Positions 63,753 to 64,000 of a stretch of DNA of 64,000 bases are shown in pieces. The notes under the pieces were generated by a model. That model was not told the DNA's origin. It did no database searches and saw only the letters and a program-made list of their open reading frames with translations. Within the stretch, counting starts at the first letter, position 1. Each line of letters starts with the position of its first letter. A program made the translations under genes and the position numbers. The DNA is from Chitinophaga eiseniae. Lineage in GTDB: Bacteria; Bacteroidota; Bacteroidia; Chitinophagales; Chitinophagaceae. The DNA is taken from contig NZ_JABAHZ010000003.1 of NCBI RefSeq assembly GCF_012641265.1, positions 767,057 through 831,056 of the forward strand, written 5' to 3'.

Positions 63753-63874
63753 CGGAAAGCGCAAAGCATAAAGCATAAAGCAAAAAGCTATTGTGAAGAA
63801 TGATCTTAGCGAATATTTTAAATCGCTTTGGTTATCCTCCACAATAGCTTTTTGCTTTATGCTTTGCGCTTTCT
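63751..63874. repeat. Long palindromic element F, abutted by an IS end
   Basis: Left arm 63751-63795 (units GCAAAGCATAAAGCATAAAGC and similar) pairs with right arm 63840-63874. The left arm carries one extra 7-base CATAAAG unit, so it is imperfectly symmetric. It follows fabH. The last base coincides with the start of the insertion sequence. Confidence 0.8.
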
Positions 63875-64000
63875 GTATCGTCCTGAAATAAGTTGACACT
63901 TAAAATGTCAACTTATGAAGAATACAGGAGTTTCGGGCAAAAGTAAAAGGACCCGACTTGATTACAGCTTGGCGTTTAAGCTTCAGGTTATCGATGAAGT
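63874..64000 (+). mobile_element. Left end of an IS3-type insertion sequence
   Basis: The sequence after 63874 begins TGTATCGTCCTGAAATAAG, an inverted-repeat-like end starting with TG, followed at 63915 by the beginning of a transposase OrfA-like frame. The right end is outside the window, so the call rests on the left end and the first 28 codons. Confidence 0.7.
63915..64000 (+). CDS. Transposase OrfA, N-terminal fragment (truncated by window edge)
   Basis: The first 28 codons read MKNTGVSGKSKRTRLDYSLA and continue FKLQVIDE before the window ends. The Y-S-x-x-F-K-x-x-V-x-x-E pattern is typical of the helix-turn-helix start of IS3-family OrfA proteins. A shorter ATG frame at 63905 is stopped after 13 codons and is not used. 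Confidence 0.7.
   Translation, partial: MKNTGVSGKSKRTRLDYSLAFKLQVIDE

Noticed and set aside
63905..63946. Short ATG frame ahead of the transposase
   Set aside because: It stops after 13 codons (MSTYEEYRSFGQK), while the overlapping ATG at 63915 matches the OrfA pattern.
1..64000. tRNA, rRNA and CRISPR arrays
   Set aside because: Scanning the intergenic regions showed no T-arm-like sequences, rRNA stretches or regularly spaced direct repeats with spacers; the palindromes are inverted, not direct, repeats.

Overview
The window is a gene-dense, mostly core-genome chromosome segment of a Bacteroidota bacterium, most probably a Chitinophaga-like member of the Chitinophagaceae. Supporting signs are a complete SprA/Sov translocon gene of the type IX secretion system (T9SS) next to ruvA, a PorP/SprF gene paired with a type-B-sorted T9SS cargo, further tandem cargo genes ending in the gliding-motility-associated C-terminal domain, a long citrate synthase of the eukaryote-like type, ATP-dependent PEP carboxykinase, and many matches to the Bacteroidota -7 promoter box TAnnTTTG. 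I saw no rRNA, tRNA, CRISPR array or prophage. The only mobile element is the left end of an apparent IS3-type insertion sequence at the right edge.

Layout. 1-7 kb (minus strand): a truncated von Willebrand factor A lipid/surface-type protein, hpt, a LysM glucosaminidase, an O-methyltransferase, a LOG-family nucleosidase, and a two-gene phosphonate-catabolism-like operon (phosphonatase-like HAD hydrolase plus FAD amine oxidase). 7-20 kb (minus): a beta-barrel protein, a GlcD-like FAD oxidase, PorP/SprF with its giant SBBP/PKD cargo, recG, citrate synthase, an LptF/G permease and tgt. 20-26 kb (plus, except the CDF exporter): glycosyltransferase, rsmG, an ECF sigma factor with a small membrane protein and a CxxC-less HMA-like protein, DinB, and a patatin-like protein whose catalytic residues look lost. 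26-33 kb (minus): M1 peptidase, AlkZ-like protein, rsmI, purS, pssA and pepP. 33-50 kb (mainly plus): pckA, folD, queE, an OmpA/PD40 protein, (e(P4) phosphatase on minus), dprA, guaB, lnt, an alpha/beta hydrolase, two tandem T9SS surface proteins, an SDR and a 54-residue orphan. 50-62 kb (minus): a probable three-gene metal-uptake-like cluster (Cys-motif membrane protein, TonB receptor, CxCC beta-propeller lipoprotein), then sprA and ruvA. 62.7-64 kb (plus): fabH and the IS end.

Connections. SprA, PorP/SprF and three type-B cargo proteins belong to one secretion/gliding export route. Tgt and QueE are both queuosine enzymes. Lnt, LptF/G and the lipoproteins serve the envelope. The CDF exporter diverges from the ECF sigma operon, which suggests a metal or envelope stress locus.

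The most unusual content is non-coding and structural: at least six long palindromes with purine-rich AAAGC-type arms sit between genes, several genes have a TAnnTTTG box only 3-8 bases before the start codon (predicted leaderless mRNAs), and several proteins depart from their family's catalytic or metal sites (patatin-like protein, Tgt zinc site, HMA-like protein).
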